Both the position numbers and the translations under genes were made by a program. From NCBI GenBank assembly GCA_964651505.1, contig CAZYXT010000003.1, forward strand, positions 1 through 45,822: DNA of 45,822 nucleotides. The letters are read 5' to 3'. The notes below the pieces were generated by a model, which was not told the origin of the DNA, made no database searches, and was given only the letters and a program-made list of their open reading frames with translations. Source of the stretch: Avisuccinivibrio_A sp964651505. GTDB lineage: Bacteria; Pseudomonadota; Gammaproteobacteria; Enterobacterales; Succinivibrionaceae. Shown here one piece after another: positions 32,938 to 41,071 of the stretch (the stretch's first letter is position 1; every line of letters starts with the position of its first letter).

Positions 32938-33588
32938 TTACAGATAGGTGATGACATCTTCCTTGTCAAGGCGGGCCTTGGGGCGCTTGTCAAGGGTATT
33001 GGAATCGTCATCGGCCCTGTAGCCAAAGAAGGCCATGGCAATGCAGGTCAAGCCCTTCTCTCTTAAGCCTAAGCTCTCGTCGACCACGCTTGGAACAAAA
33101 CCTTCGATGGCGGTGGAGTCGATGCCCAGATCTGCTGCCTGGAACAGCATGGAAGCAAAGGCCAGGTAAGTGTTGCGGGCATTCCAATCGATAAGATCGA
33201 TTGGGGTGCCCTTGTGGGCCAAGACAAACTTGCTCTTGCTGTCCATAAACTTCTCGCAAGTGTCGCCGTCGATATAGCGGCCTGCTTTGTCTTCGCAATC
33301 GACCACCTTGGCGATGAAATCCTTGGTGACGACGCTGCGGGTGCAAATGGCCACCACGTGCGAGCACTTGTCAAAGCGATCAAGGTTCATCTCCCACACC
33401 GCAGGCCTTAACTTGGCCTTGCTCTGCTCATCGGAGGCTACCAAAAAGTGCCACGGCTGCAAATTGATGGCGCTGGGGGCCAGACGCCCTGCCTCCAAAA
33501 TGGCCTGCATGTCATCTTTTGAGATCTTCTTGGCGCTGTTGTAGTGCTTGCAAGCATAGCGGGTGGTCAATAACTGTTTAAATTCCAT
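32938..33588 (-). CDS. NAD(P)H-dependent nitroreductase, NfsB-like
   Basis: An FMN flavoenzyme of the oxygen-insensitive nitroreductase family that reduces nitroaromatics or quinones. The ATG at 33588 with GAGG seven bases upstream gives 216 aa starting MEFKQLLTTRYACKHYN. Family features are RYACKHYN (FMN phosphate), LAPSAINLQPWHFLVA, AGRYI-type central segment, and AIEGF...GLREKGLTCIAMAFFGYR. It is nearest to E. coli NfsB in length and layout. It is first in an operon with the exonuclease and sugar exporter and is divergent from cysK. Confidence 0.9.
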   Translation of the reverse strand: MEFKQLLTTRYACKHYNSAKKISKDDMQAILEAGRLAPSAINLQPWHFLVASDEQSKAKLRPAVWEMNLDRFDKCSHVVAICTRSVVTKDFIAKVVDCEDKAGRYIDGDTCEKFMDSKSKFVLAHKGTPIDLIDWNARNTYLAFASMLFQAADLGIDSTAIEGFVPSVVDESLGLREKGLTCIAMAFFGYRADDDSNTLDKRPKARLDKEDVITYL

Positions 33589-33873
33589 GGCGTTTCCTCT
33601 TTTTAATGTGGCAGCATCAAGGGTTGGTGCGCCAAAACCTGCAAATTTAGGTTTATCCTGTTCAAAAACTAAAGAGCCTCTCATTTCATTATAAATCAAT
33701 ATGCCGCCGATGCTCTTGTTTTAAACCTGATGCACCTGCAAGGCAAAAATGCCATTGGGCCTGCATATAACAAATCTTCTGACATATGGGATATGAAAGC
33801 AGCATTTTTAAGATTTCTTGGCGTAAAGCTCCTGCAAACACCAAATAAATGCGGCACAACTTTAAAAATGATT
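33589..33873. other. Divergent intergenic region between nfsB and cysK
   Basis: The full gap runs to 33931 (343 bp), is AT-rich, and must hold both promoters. Apart from the CRP-like site near cysK I see no clear hexamer pairs or structured RNA. Confidence 0.35.
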
Positions 33874-33889
33874 TGTGATACAGCGCACA
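33874..33889 (+). promoter_or_regulatory. CRP-like site upstream of cysK
   Basis: TGTGA-TACAGC-GCACA matches nine of ten conserved CRP half-site bases (TGTGA-N6-TCACA). It lies 42 bp before the cysK ATG; a -10-like TAAGAT follows at 33897-33902, placing the site close to where a -35 would lie. Confidence 0.4.
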
Positions 33890-33931
33890 AACGTAATAAG
33901 ATGTGGCAGTGTGCTTTTGTTAGGAGTTGAT

Positions 33932-34864
33932 ATGCGCATATATAAGTCGGTGCTTGATCTGGTGGGCAACACCCCTCTGATTGAACTGCAAAAATTAACC
34001 AAAAATTACGGTCTTAATGCCAAGATCGCAGCCAAAGTCGAGTTTTTTAACCCGGGCGGCTCCATTAAGGATCGCACCGCGCTGTCCATGCTGTCCGATG
34101 CGCAGCTTTATGGTCTTATCAACAAAGACACGGTGATCATCGAGCCTACCTCGGGCAATACCGGCATAGCCCTGGCCATGGCCTGTGCCGTCATGGATCT
34201 CAAATGCATCCTGACTCTGCCTGACAACATGAGCATGGAAAGACGGCAAATGCTCACCGCCTACGGCGCGCAGCTGGTGCTCACTCCTGCCAAAGAAGGC
34301 ATGCAGGGGGCGGTCAACAAAGCCCTGGAACTTGCCAAGGCCTCGGACAATGCCTTTATCCCGGGGCAATTTGACAATGAGGCCAACCCGCGCATTCACA
34401 CCCTGACCACGGGGCCTGAGCTTTTAGCCGACACCGACGGTCACCTCGATGCGGTGGTGGCGGGCATCGGCACCGGCGGCACCATCACCGGCATTGCCAA
34501 CTTCTTTAAAAACCCCAAGCAAAAAAAGGAAGTCAAAATCATCGGCGTGGAGCCTTTAAGCTCGCCGCTGCTGACCCAAGGCAAGAGCGGTCCTCATGCC
34601 ATCGCAGGCATCGGCGCCAACTTTGTGCCCTCGATCCTCGATGCTTCGCTGCTCGATGAGATCATGGACATCGGAGACGATGAGGCCAAGCAGATGTGCA
34701 GCGCTTTATGTCGCACCGAAGGACTCTTTTGCGGCATCAGCTCGGGAGCCGCAGTCGCAGCGGCCATCAAACTTGCCAAAAGAGAGGACTACGCAGGCAA
34801 AATGATCGTCGCCATTCTCCCCGACTCGGGCAACCGTTACCTGTCTGCCGGAGTTTTTGATTAG
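33932..34864 (+). CDS. cysK: Cysteine synthase A (O-acetylserine sulfhydrylase)
   Basis: CysK makes cysteine from O-acetylserine and sulfide using PLP. The 310-aa product shows NTPLIEL, the PLP lysine in NPGGSIKDRTA (about residue 40), TSGNTGIALAMA, and the phosphate-binding GIGTGGTITG. The ATG at 33932 has AGGAG six bases upstream; the frame is open further but unsupported. It is followed 42 bp later by an SDF-family symporter, which may supply an amino acid or acid substrate. Confidence 0.95.
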   Translation: MRIYKSVLDLVGNTPLIELQKLTKNYGLNAKIAAKVEFFNPGGSIKDRTALSMLSDAQLYGLINKDTVIIEPTSGNTGIALAMACAVMDLKCILTLPDNMSMERRQMLTAYGAQLVLTPAKEGMQGAVNKALELAKASDNAFIPGQFDNEANPRIHTLTTGPELLADTDGHLDAVVAGIGTGGTITGIANFFKNPKQKKEVKIIGVEPLSSPLLTQGKSGPHAIAGIGANFVPSILDASLLDEIMDIGDDEAKQMCSALCRTEGLFCGISSGAAVAAAIKLAKREDYAGKMIVAILPDSGNRYLSAGVFD

Positions 34865-34906
34865 TTTTAAACGAACCGCTTGATTGATAAGGAAGCATTA
34901 ATTTCA

Positions 34907-36175
34907 ATGGTTAGCCGAAGCAAAGCAGAAGCGCATAACGCTTTAAATAAAATACCGGCCCGACACCGTCTGAGAACCGCCGCGTTCTACATTGCAGGCA
35001 TTGTCTTGGGCATTTTCTTCGGATTTTTGGGCAACAGCGCCATCAATGATCTGATGAACTTTATTGCCACGGTCTTTACCCGTTTGTTCAGCTTCGTGGC
35101 CGTTCCCATCATTGCTTTGGCCCTCATCACCACGCTGGCCAAGCTCGGGCGCGGCTCAAGCTCGGGCAAGATCTTCGTGCACACCGTGGCCTACACGCTC
35201 TTTACCACCATCATGGCAGCCTGCGTGGGCGCTTTTTTGTTTATCTTCCTCAAGCCGCAAAACGTCCCTGCCGAAATCTCGGACGCCGCGGACGTGCTGG
35301 CTTCATCCCAAAGCACCTCTTATTACGATCACATCATCGCCGTGATCCCCAACAATATCCTGCAGCCTTTCGTATCCGGCAATGTGCTTTCGGTGCTGCT
35401 GATTGCAGCCGCCATCGGCGTGGCCTTGGCCGCCTTGCCCAAGGATGACAAAAGAGAGGCCGTTGAGAATTTGTTCATCGGTTTGCAAAATGTGCTCTTT
35501 AAGATCATCCACGCCATCATCGCCGTGCTGCCAATCGGCATCATGGGCTTTACGGCCAAGCTTATCACCGAGCTTGAAAACGGACTGCTTCTGACGGGCC
35601 TTGTCACCTACTTTACCGCTGTCATCGGATCCAACCTCCTGCAAATGTTCGTGATCCTGCCTTTTCTCATGCTCATCAGGGGTCTTAATCCTTTGAGGGT
35701 GGCCCGCGGCATGCTGCCTGCGCTGGCTGTGGCCTTTTTCTCCAAGTCATCAGCAGGCACCCTGCCTGTGACCATGGCCTCGGCTGAAGATAATTTGCAT
35801 ATCAATCCCAAAATCTCCCGCTTTGTGCTGCCCATTTGCACCACCATCAACATGAACGGCTGCGCAGCCTTCATTTTGGTGACATCGCTGTATCTGATGC
35901 AAAATGCCGGCATCGAGATCACGGCAACCACCATCATCACCTGGATCTTTATTGCCACCATCGCCGCCGTCGGCAATGCCGGCGTCCCCATGGGTTGTTA
36001 CTTTTTGACCATCTCCCTGCTCTCCTCCATGCAGATCCCCGTCTTGCTGATGGGCATGATTTTGCCTGTTTATGCCGTCATCGACATGCTGGAAACCGGG
36101 GTTAACGTTTGGTCGGATGCCACAGTGGCCAGCCTTGTGGATCATGATCTCAAAGAGAAGATGGCCAAAGGCTGA
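34907..36175 (+). CDS. Dicarboxylate/amino acid:cation symporter (SDF family)
   Basis: The roughly 422-aa membrane protein has the hallmarks of the GltP/DctA fold: a serine-rich re-entrant loop FFSKSSAGTLPVTMA, the TM7 motif TINMNGCA (NMDGT in relatives) and the second loop NAGVPMGCY. These sites bind substrate and Na+ or H+. The first ATG at 34907 is used, with AAGGAAG about 11 bases upstream; an in-frame TTG at 34880 lacks a ribosome site. It is probably an amino-acid or C4-acid importer; the adjacent cysK makes a cysteine- or serine-related substrate possible but unproven. Confidence 0.88.
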   Translation: MVSRSKAEAHNALNKIPARHRLRTAAFYIAGIVLGIFFGFLGNSAINDLMNFIATVFTRLFSFVAVPIIALALITTLAKLGRGSSSGKIFVHTVAYTLFTTIMAACVGAFLFIFLKPQNVPAEISDAADVLASSQSTSYYDHIIAVIPNNILQPFVSGNVLSVLLIAAAIGVALAALPKDDKREAVENLFIGLQNVLFKIIHAIIAVLPIGIMGFTAKLITELENGLLLTGLVTYFTAVIGSNLLQMFVILPFLMLIRGLNPLRVARGMLPALAVAFFSKSSAGTLPVTMASAEDNLHINPKISRFVLPICTTINMNGCAAFILVTSLYLMQNAGIEITATTIITWIFIATIAAVGNAGVPMGCYFLTISLLSSMQIPVLLMGMILPVYAVIDMLETGVNVWSDATVASLVDHDLKEKMAKG

Positions 36176-37334
36176 ACCAAGGCCGTTTACTGAACAGCGC
36201 CTCAGGCTTAAGATCAAGGCCGCGGGCATCGGCTACTTTACAGCAGGCTTCGGCGTGGCCTGCTGGGCGCCCTTGATCCCCATCATCAAAGAAGAGCTGT
36301 CGCTGTCTGCTGCGGCAATGGCAGTCTTGATCTTGGCATTCGGCTTGGGCTCGCTGTGCGGCATGGGAGCTGCGGGGATCCTGACCGTCAGGGTCGGATC
36401 GCGCTTTTGCTGTGCCCTGGCCCTGGCAGGGTCGGCAGCCTCCCTCACCTTGGCCTCCTTCATGCTCTCCTATCCTGCCACGCTTGCCGCCGTTCTCTGT
36501 TTGGGCTTGTGTCTGGGCACCTTGGAAGTGGGCATCAATATTTACGGGGCCTATTTGGAGCGCCTCACCCGTCTGCCCCTGCTCTGTCCTTTTCATGCCT
36601 GTTACTCCGGAGGCGAAGCGGGAGGAGCTCTCTTGAGCATGCTCCTGCTTTCTCTTGAGCTTAAGCCGCAGGCTGCGGCCTCAGGTCTGTTTTTGCTTTT
36701 GATCCTTATTAATTTGAAGGCGCTGCCCTATATCCCCAAACGCCTGCAGGGCACTGCCTCAACGGACGCGCCCTTTATGATCCCCAAGGGACTTATCTTG
36801 ATCTTGTGCATCATCACCGCCTCCACCTATATGACGGGCGGGGCCATGGTGGATTGGTCGGCACTGTATCTTGATGCCTGCTCAAATCTTGATCTGAGCT
36901 TATGCGCCTCAGGCTATGCCATAGTCTCGCTTTCCATGCTGATCATGCGCTTGGCGGCCAATGTCGTGGTCAAAAGACTCGGGGCCTTTGTCACCGCCGC
37001 CGCGGGCGCTTTATTGATGCTGACAGGCTTGTCCTGCGCTTATCTCATTCCCTCTGTCACACCCGTGCTTCTTCTCTCCTTTGCCCTCATCGGCATCGGC
37101 ATGGCCAACATCACCCCTTTGACTCTGGCAGCCTGCGCCAAGCAAAAAGATCTGCCCCTGCCCTCGGCCGTGGCCACCCTCAGCGTGGCAGGTTTTGGAG
37201 CCCTGCTCTCGGGCCCGGCCCTGCTTGGGCTCATTGCCTCGGCTTTGAGCCTCAAATCCGTCTTTTTGTTTTTGATGGCCTCAACCGCCGTAAGTCTTGC
37301 CCTTATCGTCAAAAGCCGCGCCGTCTACGCTTAA
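36144..37334 (+). CDS. MFS transporter, YbjJ-like
   Basis: The 396-aa product has twelve predicted membrane helices. CLGTLEVGINIYGAYLERL resembles the segment SAEVAINVEGAAVER of E. coli YbjJ, and GGAMVDWSALYLD and GFGALLSGPALLGLIA follow the same family. No substrate is established for these proteins. The only supported start is the ATG at 36144, which overlaps the symporter gene by 32 bp; the ribosome site is weak, suggesting coupling. It is the last gene of the cysK run. Confidence 0.82.
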   Translation: MISKRRWPKAEPRPFTEQRLRLKIKAAGIGYFTAGFGVACWAPLIPIIKEELSLSAAAMAVLILAFGLGSLCGMGAAGILTVRVGSRFCCALALAGSAASLTLASFMLSYPATLAAVLCLGLCLGTLEVGINIYGAYLERLTRLPLLCPFHACYSGGEAGGALLSMLLLSLELKPQAAASGLFLLLILINLKALPYIPKRLQGTASTDAPFMIPKGLILILCIITASTYMTGGAMVDWSALYLDACSNLDLSLCASGYAIVSLSMLIMRLAANVVVKRLGAFVTAAAGALLMLTGLSCAYLIPSVTPVLLLSFALIGIGMANITPLTLAACAKQKDLPLPSAVATLSVAGFGALLSGPALLGLIASALSLKSVFLFLMASTAVSLALIVKSRAVYA

Positions 37335-37350
37335 GCCTGCGATTGTCCTC

Positions 37351-37368
37351 AAAACCGCGGCAGGTTTT
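37351..37368 (+). terminator. Weak hairpin terminator after the MFS gene
   Basis: Arms AAAACC/GGTTTT around a six-base loop end in T4, 17 bp after the stop at 37334. The stem is short, so efficiency is uncertain. Confidence 0.4.
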
Positions 37369-37686
37369 AAAGGCATCATCGCTCATGCCGAAATTGCCAA
37401 GAGCGCCCTCAAACTAAAAGCGCGCATTTGAACATTGATGAGCTCAAAAAATTGTATGCAATCAAGCAGGATCTGGGCTTTTAGATTTGACAAGTTCTCA
37501 AATGCAGCAGGCGACGCGCAAAATTTTGCCTTGGCAGGGAAGATAAGAGAGTTTTCTGCCCAAAGCTCACATAAAGATGCTGATCCCATCCTGCCCCCAA
37601 GGCAGGACAAAGCTCATGCCTTGGGCTTTCTCATCGCCTTTTTGCGATAAAATTTGCCGCGCTTGCAGAATGTGAGACTTGGGCAC
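37369..37686. other. Non-coding stretch before the DUF2786 gene
   Basis: About 320 bp with overlapping short frames on both strands, none with a ribosome site or recognisable family. The right end is AT-rich and leads into the promoter at 37687. Confidence 0.35.
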
Positions 37687-37715
37687 TTGTCTAAAATTTC
37701 CCGTGTTTTTATAAT
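37687..37715 (+). promoter_or_regulatory. Near-consensus sigma-70 promoter of the DUF2786 gene
   Basis: TTGTCT (37687-37692) and a perfect TATAAT (37710-37715) are separated by 17 bases. The promoter lies 73 bp upstream of the ATG at 37788. Confidence 0.75.
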
Positions 37716-37787
37716 TACCAAGGTTGTTTGCACTCTTTAGAGCACTCGTTCACCCTTTAATTCAGGCAAGTTCAGCGTGTAATTCAT

Positions 37788-38597
37788 ATGACCCAGCAAG
37801 AAGTATTTGAGAAGATTAAAAAGCTCATGGCCTTATCCAAAAGCGCTAATGAGAATGAAGCTTCCTTGGCTCTGAGCCGCGCTCAGAAGCTCATGAAAGA
37901 GTATCAGATCTCCATGGATGACGTCACCCTCTCCGAAATCAAGGAGCAAGGAGAAATGATTGTGCCTGCCATGCGCGATCGCGTGCTCTACACTACTTTG
38001 GCCAGCATCATCTCCAAGGCCTTCGGGGTGGATTACTACATCAACTTCTCTTACAACTCCCCCACCGCCACCAAAAGCGTTGCCACCAAGACCGTATTCA
38101 TCGGCCCCGAGCAGCGTTTGGCCACCGCCTGCTATACCTACACGGTCTTGGCCCGACAGGCCAGCAACGTCAAAAAGGAGTTTTCGGCCAAAGAGCGCGC
38201 CAGGGTCAAAAAGAACTTGTTAAAAGAGCTTTCGACTTTGGATATCCTCGATGTGTTCAGCCTGATCGCCTCTTACGACACCGATTACGAGGGCTACATC
38301 CGCAAAACCGTCGATCGCGAGGTGCGCAAGAACACCAAAGCCTACGTTTTCGGCTGGCTGAACAAGGTTCACGAGAAGGTGGTCGACTTTGCCCAATCCA
38401 TCGAAGAGCAAAAACTCATCGACACCTACATCACCAAGAACCATCCCAATCTGACCTCCATGCGCAGAACGCGCAACAACTTTACCCAAGCCCAGCTTGA
38501 GGCCTTCTCTTCGGGCAAACACGATGCCGAACGCAACGTTCACCTGTTCCAAGGCATCAACGGCAAAGAAAACGCCAAATTGGGATTTGACGGCTGA
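37788..38597 (+). CDS. DUF2786 domain protein of unknown function
   Basis: The 269-aa product starts with the DUF2786 pattern KIKKLMALSKSANENEASLA followed by RAQKLMKEYQIS (residues about 8-42). A central domain like those paired with DUF2786 in phage and mobile-element proteins follows (about 60-190), then a basic C-terminus ending NAKLGFDG. The first 45 residues form a small helical unit. It has no signal peptide or membrane segment. It is monocistronic between a strong promoter and a hairpin terminator, with no phage genes around it. The ATG has no good ribosome site, which is odd given the strong promoter. Function unknown. Confidence 0.8.
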   Translation: MTQQEVFEKIKKLMALSKSANENEASLALSRAQKLMKEYQISMDDVTLSEIKEQGEMIVPAMRDRVLYTTLASIISKAFGVDYYINFSYNSPTATKSVATKTVFIGPEQRLATACYTYTVLARQASNVKKEFSAKERARVKKNLLKELSTLDILDVFSLIASYDTDYEGYIRKTVDREVRKNTKAYVFGWLNKVHEKVVDFAQSIEEQKLIDTYITKNHPNLTSMRRTRNNFTQAQLEAFSSGKHDAERNVHLFQGINGKENAKLGFDG

Positions 38598-38602
38598 TCT
38601 TA

Positions 38603-38621
38603 AGCAGGGCCGGGCCCTGCT
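38603..38621 (+). terminator. Terminator after the DUF2786 gene
   Basis: AGCAGGGC and CCCTGCT form a GC-rich stem of seven to eight pairs with a tiny loop, followed by CTTCTGTT. It lies six bases after the stop. Confidence 0.65.
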
Positions 38622-38949
38622 CTTCTGTTAAAACTGCGCCCGTCCTCGATTGCAACGCGCCTTTTGCCAAAATCTTGCGTCATAGCCTTCCCTAAATAAC
38701 ACAGGTTGGCGCAGGGTTTGCGCGCAGGCCCGACAGTTGTCGCGGCGCCTGCCATTGTTGCCTGCGCTTGGTTTTATCCTGAAAGATTTGAGAGTGTTTT
38801 GAGGGACGCAAAAGTTTAAAAAACTTGCCGCAAGATTTGCATAAACCCCTTCTTTTTTGCATTTAATCCGTCATTTTCCCCTGGAAATTTTCGTAAAAGA
38901 TTACAATTTGATGCCTTATCATTTGCATGATTTCGCCTTCGCACAAAAC

Positions 38950-38965
38950 TGTGAGCAAAATAACA
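38950..38965 (+). promoter_or_regulatory. Upstream CRP-like site
   Basis: TGTGA-GCAAAA-TAACA matches nine of ten conserved bases of the CRP palindrome. It lies about 195 bp before the candidate transcription start and could be auxiliary. Confidence 0.4.
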
Positions 38966-39102
38966 TTTTCATAATGCAAACACTATTTAAGATCTGTTCT
39001 TTAAATTCCTTTTAAAATCAATAGGTTAACCCATAAAAAGGCATTCAAAACCGTTGGTTTTTCTTGTCATTATTTTTGCATGCAAAGTATTGCATTTTTG
39101 CA

Positions 39103-39145
39103 GATGACTTTGATCACATTTCCATTGCTTGCATTTTCCTAAGAT
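39103..39145 (+). promoter_or_regulatory. Candidate CRP-activated promoter (class II layout) of the sugar symporter gene
   Basis: GATGA-CTTTGA-TCACA (39103-39118) is a half-perfect CRP site, and TAAGAT (39140-39145) is a -10-like hexamer without a good -35. Taking +1 seven bases after the hexamer, the centre of the CRP site falls at -41.5, the exact class II activator position. Confidence 0.5.
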
Positions 39146-39189
39146 AGACCTGTCCATTTTCCTCATCGAAATTGTGGAGTTTTCTTAAG

Positions 39190-40779
39190 ATGAACATGCG
39201 ACTTGTGATCTGGGCGGTGACCTCGGCTTTGGCCGGCCTGCTCTTCGGTTTCGACACAGTGGTGATTTCAGGTGCCGAAGCTAAAATTCAACAACTGTGG
39301 TCATTATCGGGCACCATGCACGGCTTGGCCATCAGCTCGGCCTTGTGGGGCACCGTATTGGGCTCTCTTGTAGGCAGCATTCCAACGGCAAGGTGGGGCC
39401 GCCGCAAGACCTTGATCTTCAACGGCTTCTTGTTCCTGGCAGGCGCAGCCGGCACTGCACTTGCCTGGGATTTTTGGTCATTCTCCATCTTCAGATTCAT
39501 CGGCGGCGTAGGCATCGGCATTTCCACCATTGCCGCGCCCTTGTTTATTGCCGAGATCTCTCCTGCCAAGGATAGAGGCAAACTGACCGGCCTGTTCCAA
39601 TTCAACATCGTTTTTGGCATCCTGCTGGCCTTCTTCTCAAACTTCGTGATAGCGCAGCTTGCTTCCGATGAGACCGCCTGGCGTTACATGCTGGGAATTC
39701 AGCTTGTGCCTGCAGCCCTCTACACCGTATTGTGCTTCATGCTCCCCGAATCGCCGCGCTATCTGATTGTCGAGGCAGGGCGCGAAGCTGAGGGCCGCAA
39801 GGTCTTCTCCATGATCAACTCTCAGATGGGTCAGCGTGAGCTTGACGAGCTGGTCCAATCGGTCAAAGACAGCGCCGCCGAAGAAAGCAGGCTTAAAGAG
39901 GGCAGTGCCAAATTCTTTACCAAAAGATTGCGCTACCCTATCTTGTTTGCCTTCCTGATTGCAGCTTTCAATCAGTTGTCGGGCATCAACATCATCTTGT
40001 ACTTTGCCCCGCGCCTCTTGAGCCTGTCGGGCCTCGAAGATCCGATGGCAGCAGCCATTGCTCTGGGCTTTACCAACCTTATAGCAACTTTCGCAGGCTT
40101 AAGGCTCATCGACCTGCTCGGCCGCCGCACCCTGTTGCTGATTGGCTGCTGCGGTTACATCTTAAGCCTGGCAGTCTGCACTTACGCCTTCTTCAGCATG
40201 GGCGAGCTTAAAGTGGTTTCGGCTGCCATCGACACCCAAAGCGCAGCTCAAAGGGTCATCAACATTCAAGAGGGCACGGTTTACTTTACCCAAGATGACA
40301 AAACTCAGGCCTTCGAAGATTATGACGGCGCTTTGGCCAAGCTCATCGCCATCACGGGCAACGAGCAGCTAAGCTCCGCTCATGCCGATGATTATGCTGC
40401 CGTGCAGCAAGCCGCGGCTGCCATCTCCCATGAAGCTTCGACAAAGCTTGGTGCCTCAAGCTATATCGTCCTGATCTGCATGATCATCTTCATCGCATCC
40501 CATGCCGTAGGCTCGGGCACCATCATCTGGGTCTTTATCTCGGAGATCTTCCCCACCGACACCCGTGCCCAAGGCCAATCTCTGGGCAGCTTTACTCACT
40601 GGATCTTTGCAGCCGCTCTGACCTTGTTGTTCCCCATCGCCATTGCCAACTTCGACACGGGCTTTATGTTCGGCTTCTTCTGCGTGATGATGGTCTTGCA
40701 GATCATCTGGGCCAAGTTCATGATGCCTGAAACCAAGGGCAAGACTTTGGAGGAGATCAGCCGCTCCTTGGCAGCCTGA
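39190..40779 (+). CDS. Sugar:proton symporter (MFS sugar porter family) with a long TM9-TM10 loop
   Basis: The 529-aa product has twelve membrane helices and the sugar-porter signatures: GLLFGFDTVVISGA in TM1, RWGRRKT, the PESPRYL motif, FNQLSGIN in TM7, LGRRTLL and PETKGKTLEEI at the C-terminus. Relatives include XylE, GalP and AraE. Between TM9 and TM10 (about residues 338-420) there is an unusual hydrophilic insertion of roughly 80 residues with Ala, Gln and Asp-rich sequence; by topology it faces the periplasm. I use the ATG at 39190, with GGAG 11 bases upstream. CRP-like sites upstream fit carbon-source control. The sugar is unknown. Confidence 0.92.
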   Translation: MNMRLVIWAVTSALAGLLFGFDTVVISGAEAKIQQLWSLSGTMHGLAISSALWGTVLGSLVGSIPTARWGRRKTLIFNGFLFLAGAAGTALAWDFWSFSIFRFIGGVGIGISTIAAPLFIAEISPAKDRGKLTGLFQFNIVFGILLAFFSNFVIAQLASDETAWRYMLGIQLVPAALYTVLCFMLPESPRYLIVEAGREAEGRKVFSMINSQMGQRELDELVQSVKDSAAEESRLKEGSAKFFTKRLRYPILFAFLIAAFNQLSGINIILYFAPRLLSLSGLEDPMAAAIALGFTNLIATFAGLRLIDLLGRRTLLLIGCCGYILSLAVCTYAFFSMGELKVVSAAIDTQSAAQRVINIQEGTVYFTQDDKTQAFEDYDGALAKLIAITGNEQLSSAHADDYAAVQQAAAAISHEASTKLGASSYIVLICMIIFIASHAVGSGTIIWVFISEIFPTDTRAQGQSLGSFTHWIFAAALTLLFPIAIANFDTGFMFGFFCVMMVLQIIWAKFMMPETKGKTLEEISRSLAA

Positions 40780-40819
40780 TCATACAACTGACAGCTTGGC
40801 AAAAATTGCCCTATCTTCC

Positions 40820-40847
40820 GATCCAAGCGCAAGCTTGGATCTTTTTT
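40820..40847 (+). terminator. Strong rho-independent terminator after the sugar symporter gene
   Basis: Perfect nine-base arms GATCCAAGC/GCTTGGATC with a four-base loop are followed directly by TTTTTT. It lies 41 bp after the stop. Confidence 0.9.
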
Positions 40848-40971
40848 ATCTGCAAAGTAAGGTCAAAAAGCCAAAAGCCCGGCAACGCTGACGGTCCCGA
40901 CAGCCTGCATCTCCCCTTGCAATCCTGATAATCATCCGCTAAAAGATAAAAAAGCCCCTGAGAAGATTTGA

Positions 40972-41060
40972 CATTTATAGCTTGTCATTAAAGCCATAAA
41001 ATGTCTGTCATAAGGGGAATATGACAGACTATAAGCAGCAATAATGACAAACTATTTATG
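40972..41060. repeat. Nested inverted repeat in the convergent intergenic gap
   Basis: Outer arms at 40977-40990 and 41042-41055 pair with 13 of 14 bases (core TTGTCATTA/TAATGACAA) and extend imperfectly to 40972 and 41060. Inner arms at 41003-41012 and 41020-41029 pair perfectly for 10 bases around a seven-base loop. The hexamer TGTCAT or its complement ATGACA occurs four times, and TGACAT once more at the left. The region lies between the 3' ends of the sugar symporter and the acetyltransferase genes, so promoter operators are unlikely. It could be a small mobile-element derivative or a structured 3' RNA. Confidence 0.75.
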
Positions 41061-41071
41061 CCATGCACACC

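Larger units (their letters stand above)
38622..39189. other. Long AT-rich regulatory region upstream of the sugar symporter gene
   Basis: The gap from 38598 to 39189 is 592 bp. No gene is visible. The last 300 bp are strongly AT-rich with two CRP-like sites and a candidate -10, suggesting complex control of the downstream transporter. Confidence 0.5.

Noticed and set aside
40972..41060. CRISPR repeat or operator array
   Set aside because: The units are inverted rather than direct repeats with spacers, and both flanking genes end here, so neither a CRISPR array nor a promoter operator fits.
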